From CAZSNT01 sp964607765 (GTDB lineage Bacteria > Verrucomicrobiota > Lentisphaeria > Oligosphaerales > JABHEG01), in NCBI GenBank assembly GCA_964607765.1, contig CAZSNT010000143.1, forward strand, positions 1 through 26,458: 26,458 nucleotides of DNA, read 5' to 3'. The notes beneath the pieces are model-generated. The model saw nothing but the letters and a program-made list of their open reading frames with translations. It was not told the DNA's origin and did no database searches. Positions 23,398 to 26,458 of this stretch are shown here, one piece after another. Every line of letters begins with the position of its first letter. The stretch's first letter is position 1. Made by a program: the position numbers and the translations under genes.

Positions 23398-24191
23398 GAA
23401 TCAGAGCGCGGATGGCATTGTTGGTTACGGCAGCGCTGCTGGCTGTTGTTCTTTCGAGCACGCGCGCCCAAGACGCGGCTGCGCCGGAGGGCGGCACTGT
23501 AGTGACCCAGGTTGAGCAGGTGGGGCCGAACACGACCACGCTTTGGGGGCTGGTCCGGCAGGGCGGCTGGACCATGTTTCCGTTGGGGCTGCTCTCGGTC
23601 GCCGCGATAGGCCTGATCATCCACGGCCTCGTGGCGACTCAAAGCTCGAAGATGCTCTCACCGGATCTTGTGCCCACCTTACAGAGCGAGCTGGCCAGTC
23701 TGCACATCGAGCCGGCCAAGAACATCTGCACGGGCGCGCCTTGCCTGTTGACGAACACGCTCCATGCGGGGTTGGAGCGTGTCAGCGAGGGAGTGCTTGA
23801 TGTGAACAGTTTGGAGAAGGCGATGGAGGAGGCGAGTGTACACGAGATCACCTCCGGGCTGAAGCCGATCAACTACCTGTCGATCATCGCCCAGATAGCG
23901 CCCATGCTGGGACTTCTCGGGACGGTCAGCGGCATGATCAAAGCGTTCCAGAAGATCGGTCTGGGGGGCATGGGCAAGCCCGAACTGTTGGCTGCGGACA
24001 TTGGTGAGGCCATGGTGACGACTGCCACGGGCCTGATCATCGGTATCCCGACGATGTTTTTCTACTTCTTCCTGAAGAGCCGGTACATGTCGAACGTATC
24101 GCAGTTGACACGGATTGTCGGCAATCTGTGTCATCACCTTGTCGCTGCAGCCCGGCGCGGCGGCGGCTCGACCGCGGCGGTCGGCAGTTGA
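23394..24191 (+). CDS. exbB: ExbB/TolQ/MotA-type proton channel subunit
   Basis: A 265-residue inner-membrane protein. It begins with a cleavable-looking signal peptide (hydrophobic 7-21, STRAQ at 22-26) as in many ExbB proteins of this type, followed by TM1 (about 61-80), a cytoplasmic loop with LERVSEGVLDVNSLEKAMEEA, TM2 (about 163-185, IAQIAPMLGLLGTVSGMIKAF) and TM3 (about 205-227, VTTATGLIIGIPTMFFYFFL). The GLLGTVxGM and ATGLIxGIP signatures are diagnostic for the family. With ExbD it converts proton-motive force into conformational work on envelope proteins. The ATG overlaps the preceding stop (ATGA). It could equally be named TolQ-like; no TolA, TolB, Pal or TonB gene is near. Confidence 0.95.
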   Translation: MRIRARMALLVTAALLAVVLSSTRAQDAAAPEGGTVVTQVEQVGPNTTTLWGLVRQGGWTMFPLGLLSVAAIGLIIHGLVATQSSKMLSPDLVPTLQSELASLHIEPAKNICTGAPCLLTNTLHAGLERVSEGVLDVNSLEKAMEEASVHEITSGLKPINYLSIIAQIAPMLGLLGTVSGMIKAFQKIGLGGMGKPELLAADIGEAMVTTATGLIIGIPTMFFYFFLKSRYMSNVSQLTRIVGNLCHHLVAAARRGGGSTAAVGS

Positions 24192-24204
24192 GGAGAGCAG
24201 GCCG

Positions 24205-24630
24205 ATGAAGATCGAACTCGGCGAGCAGGAAGAACCGAAATTCGCCATGGCGCCGATGATCGACATGGTGTTCCTGCTGCTTGTCTTCTTCATGTGTGCG
24301 TCACACCTGAGCCAGACTCAGAACATTCCGCTGGAAGTACCCACCGCCGCCAAGGCTGTCGTGCCGAAAGAGCGCCCGGACCGGTGGGTTGTGAACATCC
24401 AGGAAGACGGCAGCCTGTTCAGCGGCAACACGCCGACCGTGCTCGATGATCTGACTGCGCACGTGAAGGCGCGCGTGCAGGAGAATCCTGACTTGAAAGT
24501 CTACCTCCGGGCCGACGCGAACGCGCCGCACAAAGAGGTGAAGAAGGTCATGAACGCGATGGCCGAAATAGGCATCGATAATTTCATTTTCGGCGTCTAC
24601 ATACCCAGCGAAAGCGCGGGAGGCAACTGA
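24205..24630 (+). CDS. exbD: ExbD/TolR-type motor subunit, first copy
   Basis: A 141-residue protein with one N-terminal membrane helix and a periplasmic domain. The conserved proton-carrying aspartate is Asp20 in APMIDMVFLLLVFFM. The periplasmic part (about 40-138) has the ExbD/TolR fold pattern: WVVNIQEDGSLFSG, a helix with VLDDLTAHVKARVQ, DLKVYLRADANAPHKEVKKVMNAM and a final strand NFIFGVYI. AGGAGAG before the ATG and 13 bp from the ExbB stop. Its stop overlaps the next start (TGATG). Confidence 0.95.
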   Translation: MKIELGEQEEPKFAMAPMIDMVFLLLVFFMCASHLSQTQNIPLEVPTAAKAVVPKERPDRWVVNIQEDGSLFSGNTPTVLDDLTAHVKARVQENPDLKVYLRADANAPHKEVKKVMNAMAEIGIDNFIFGVYIPSESAGGN

Positions 24631-25070
24631 TGCGGCTGCACTTGCCTCAGCTTGAAGATCCCGAACTGGATGTGGCGCCGCTCATCGACATGGTGTTCCT
24701 GCTGCTCGTGTACTTCATGGCGACCGCGAGCCTGGTGAAGTCCGAAGGTGATCTGGGGATTCGGCTTCCGGGCATGGTGGCCCAGGCCGAGTCGGTGGAC
24801 ATGCCTGACGAGCAGATCGTCGAAGTCACGGAAACAGGGCGCGTGTTCCTGAACGGGCGCGAGTTCGACTCGGCCACGTCGAAGGAGTTGCCCGCGCTGT
24901 ACAGCACGCTGGCCCGTTACAAGGCTGCCTCGGACGCGAGCCGGAACGAGGCCATGATCACCATCTCGGCGCACGATCAGACCAAGCACCAGCGCGTGAT
25001 CGACGTCATGAACGCGTGCGCCGCGGCCAAGATCAAGAACGTGACGTTCTCGGCGGGCGGTGGCGAGTAG
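24630..25070 (+). CDS. exbD: ExbD/TolR-type motor subunit, second copy
   Basis: A 146-residue paralogue of the preceding ExbD. Asp20 lies in APLIDMVFLLLVYFM. The periplasmic domain has EVTETGRVFLNGREF and EAMITISAHDQTKHQRVIDVMNACAAAKI. The two copies are clearly diverged (for example the second has an ExbD-like DIGIRLPG segment and a longer mid-loop). The start overlaps the previous stop as TGATG. Two different ExbD proteins with one ExbB suggest a heteromeric D-subunit pair in the channel (inference); this arrangement is known in other multi-ExbD operons. Confidence 0.95.
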   Translation: MRLHLPQLEDPELDVAPLIDMVFLLLVYFMATASLVKSEGDLGIRLPGMVAQAESVDMPDEQIVEVTETGRVFLNGREFDSATSKELPALYSTLARYKAASDASRNEAMITISAHDQTKHQRVIDVMNACAAAKIKNVTFSAGGGE

Positions 25071-25151
25071 CGAGGAGCGAGTGCGAGTGGCGAGTGGCGA
25101 GTGCGAGTGGCGGATCGGCGCCTAACGCCTAACGACCAACGACTGACGACT
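25061..25151 (+). repeat. Simple direct repeats between exbD and the VWA gene
   Basis: Two low-complexity blocks follow each other. The first (about 25061-25112) is made of irregular GCGAGTG/GAGTGGC units and begins within the last codons of the ExbD gene. The second is a 7-nt period CTAACGC, CTAACGA, CCAACGA, CTGACGA at 25122-25149, reaching to two bases before the ATG at 25152. There is no Shine-Dalgarno sequence between it and that ATG. Confidence 0.85.
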
Positions 25152-26453
25152 ATGAAAAAAGAACTGGCCAATCTCCTCTGGGGCCTGGGGTTCGCCCAAG
25201 TCTCGAAGAGGCGACGCAAGCAGCTGAAGTGGATGCTGATCATCAGCCTGCTCATCCACGCGGCGGGGTTGGGGTTGTTCGGGTCGTGGGTTGTGATGCG
25301 TGCCCGCACCGAGCAGCGTACGGTCTTCGTTGCGCCGCCTCCGATCAAGACATACGAGCCGCGGAAGCTGGAGCACAAGGTCAAGGTCCAGAAGAAGCAG
25401 CGCAGCTCGAGTCGCCCCTCCATGGTGCCCCGGTTGGTGTCGATGAAGACGTCCAACATCACGTTGCCCAAGATCCAGATGGATCCGAAGATCATTCACA
25501 CGAGCTTCCAGCCCAAGTTCAAAGCGGTGTCCGGTAAGGGCTTGGGGGTGGGGCTCGGAACGGGCTACGGTCTGGGCGGGTTCGGCGGCGGCGTGTCCGC
25601 CTTCAATTTCTTCGGGATCCGGGGGCGCGGCGACAGGATCGCGATCTTGGTGGATGTTTCCGTGAGCATGGTCGAGGAGGAGCGCGGCGGACCGTCCGGG
25701 TTCATTGCGGTGAAACGGCGGATCTATGAAGTCGTGGATGCGTTGCACGAGGCCGCCATGTTCAACGTGACCGTGTTCGCGGACGCGGCGAAGACGTGGC
25801 AGGACAAGCTGGTGATCGCGAACGACAAGAACAAGGAGCAAGCGAAGCGTTGGCTCGGGCCGTTCAACACCGAGGGCAACTGGGGGTTGAGGAGCGGGAA
25901 TGTCTACGCGACAAATGTTGGGATTCAGGCTGTCGGCGGAACGACTCGACTCGATCTGGCACTGACTTCTGCGTTCGAGCAGGGCGCTGACACGATCCTG
26001 GTGATCAGTGACGGACTGCCGAAGGTGCAGAAAGCGATGGACCCCCGGGAGCTGGCCGAACACGAACGCAAGATGGCTGAGTGGCGCAAGAAGAACGCAG
26101 GCAAGCTCGCCGCTTGGGATAAGGCCGAAGTCGTGGAGAAGAAGGTGTGGCAGCCGGCGCGTGGCTTGAAGGAGGGGCAGGCGTCGCGCAAAGCCGGCTG
26201 GGTTGTGCAGAAGGTTCGGAAAGGACGCCGTCCCGGCGGCGCACCCAAAGGTCCGGAGAGGGAGTTCTGGACTTTCAACGAGTTCGTCGAACACCTCGGG
26301 AAGCTCAACGAAGTGCTCTACGAAAAGAAGGGCAAGAAAGCCCCCATGATCCACAGCATCGGGTATCAGATCGACCGGGACGGCGGGGACTTTCTGCGCA
26401 AGCTCGCGCGTCACTACAAAGGCAAGTACAGGCGCGTGGCACGGCTGCGGTGA
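25152..26453 (+). CDS. Membrane-anchored von Willebrand A domain protein
   Basis: A 433-residue protein. A basic N-terminus (KRRRKQ, 19-24) precedes one membrane helix (about 27-48). Then come a Pro/Lys-rich stretch (PPPIKTYEPRKLEHK, about 62-76), a spacer, a glycine-rich hinge (about 128-147) and a VWA domain (about 160-430). The metal site (MIDAS) is complete: Asp168-x-Ser170-x-Ser172, Thr264 or Thr265, Asp287 in VISDGLP. A charged insertion of about 100 residues (300-400) interrupts the domain before the final segment IHSIGYQIDRDGGDFLRKLA, which ends in YRRVARLR. The topology places the VWA domain in the periplasm, as for TonB or TolA, and it is encoded directly after ExbB and two ExbD genes. 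No TonB C-terminal domain is present. ATG 25152 is used; there is no ribosome site. Confidence 0.9.
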   Translation: MKKELANLLWGLGFAQVSKRRRKQLKWMLIISLLIHAAGLGLFGSWVVMRARTEQRTVFVAPPPIKTYEPRKLEHKVKVQKKQRSSSRPSMVPRLVSMKTSNITLPKIQMDPKIIHTSFQPKFKAVSGKGLGVGLGTGYGLGGFGGGVSAFNFFGIRGRGDRIAILVDVSVSMVEEERGGPSGFIAVKRRIYEVVDALHEAAMFNVTVFADAAKTWQDKLVIANDKNKEQAKRWLGPFNTEGNWGLRSGNVYATNVGIQAVGGTTRLDLALTSAFEQGADTILVISDGLPKVQKAMDPRELAEHERKMAEWRKKNAGKLAAWDKAEVVEKKVWQPARGLKEGQASRKAGWVVQKVRKGRRPGGAPKGPEREFWTFNEFVEHLGKLNEVLYEKKGKKAPMIHSIGYQIDRDGGDFLRKLARHYKGKYRRVARLR

Positions 26454-26458
26454 GCGGG

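Noticed and set aside
25101..25151. GTG start at 25101 for the VWA protein
   Set aside because: The extra 17 residues are translated simple repeat, and the natural basic N-terminus plus membrane helix begins at ATG 25152; the point is not fully settled because neither start has a ribosome site.

Overview
The window is GC-rich (by eye well above 60 percent at third codon positions) and densely coded. It looks like the chromosome of a free-living Gram-negative-type bacterium. Three things point, as inference only, to the PVC superphylum (Kiritimatiellota, Lentisphaerota or Planctomycetota): a very dense set of signalling genes mixing histidine kinases with Hanks-type Ser/Thr kinases; an operon of TPR proteins, ExbB, two ExbD and a membrane-anchored VWA protein; and simple G/T-rich tandem repeats between genes. 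There is no rRNA, tRNA, transposase or CRISPR array that I can see.

Region 1 (1-1119): a 13-nt tandem repeat followed by a D-2-hydroxyacid dehydrogenase. Region 2 (1210-5766, minus strand): a four-gene operon read from high to low coordinates: PAS-PAS histidine kinase, single-domain response regulator, receiver-Ser/Thr kinase fusion, PP2C phosphatase. A second receiver-Ser/Thr kinase fusion (6128-7471, plus) is divergent from it; a back-to-back promoter pair lies between them. Region 3 (7479-14371, minus): two related hybrid histidine kinases with degenerate C-terminal receivers, two single-domain response regulators, and a PAS histidine kinase. Region 4 (14663-15959): a SpoU/TrmH-type RNA methyltransferase convergent with an HPr phosphocarrier gene, with a strong hairpin between them. 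Region 5 (16199-19248, minus): a receiver-GAF-histidine kinase with an unusual cysteine cluster, a 737-bp gap without a convincing gene, and a NarL/LuxR-type response regulator, the only obvious DNA-binding output in the window.

Region 6 (19514-26453, plus): a tightly coupled operon of two exported TPR-type proteins, an ExbB/TolQ-type channel subunit, two ExbD/TolR-type subunits, and a protein with one N-terminal membrane anchor, a basic/glycine-rich spacer and a von Willebrand A (VWA) domain. This resembles a proton-motive-force-driven envelope machine in which a VWA protein sits where TonB or TolA would be expected.

Taken together, 2082-19248 carries five histidine kinases, eleven receiver domains (two of them degenerate), two receiver-Hanks kinase fusions and one PP2C phosphatase, but only one DNA-binding regulator. 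The likely logic is that phosphoryl flow from histidine kinases is turned into Ser/Thr phosphorylation of proteins, which the PP2C phosphatase reverses. The two most interesting items are this aspartate-to-serine/threonine relay operon and the VWA/ExbBD/TPR operon.
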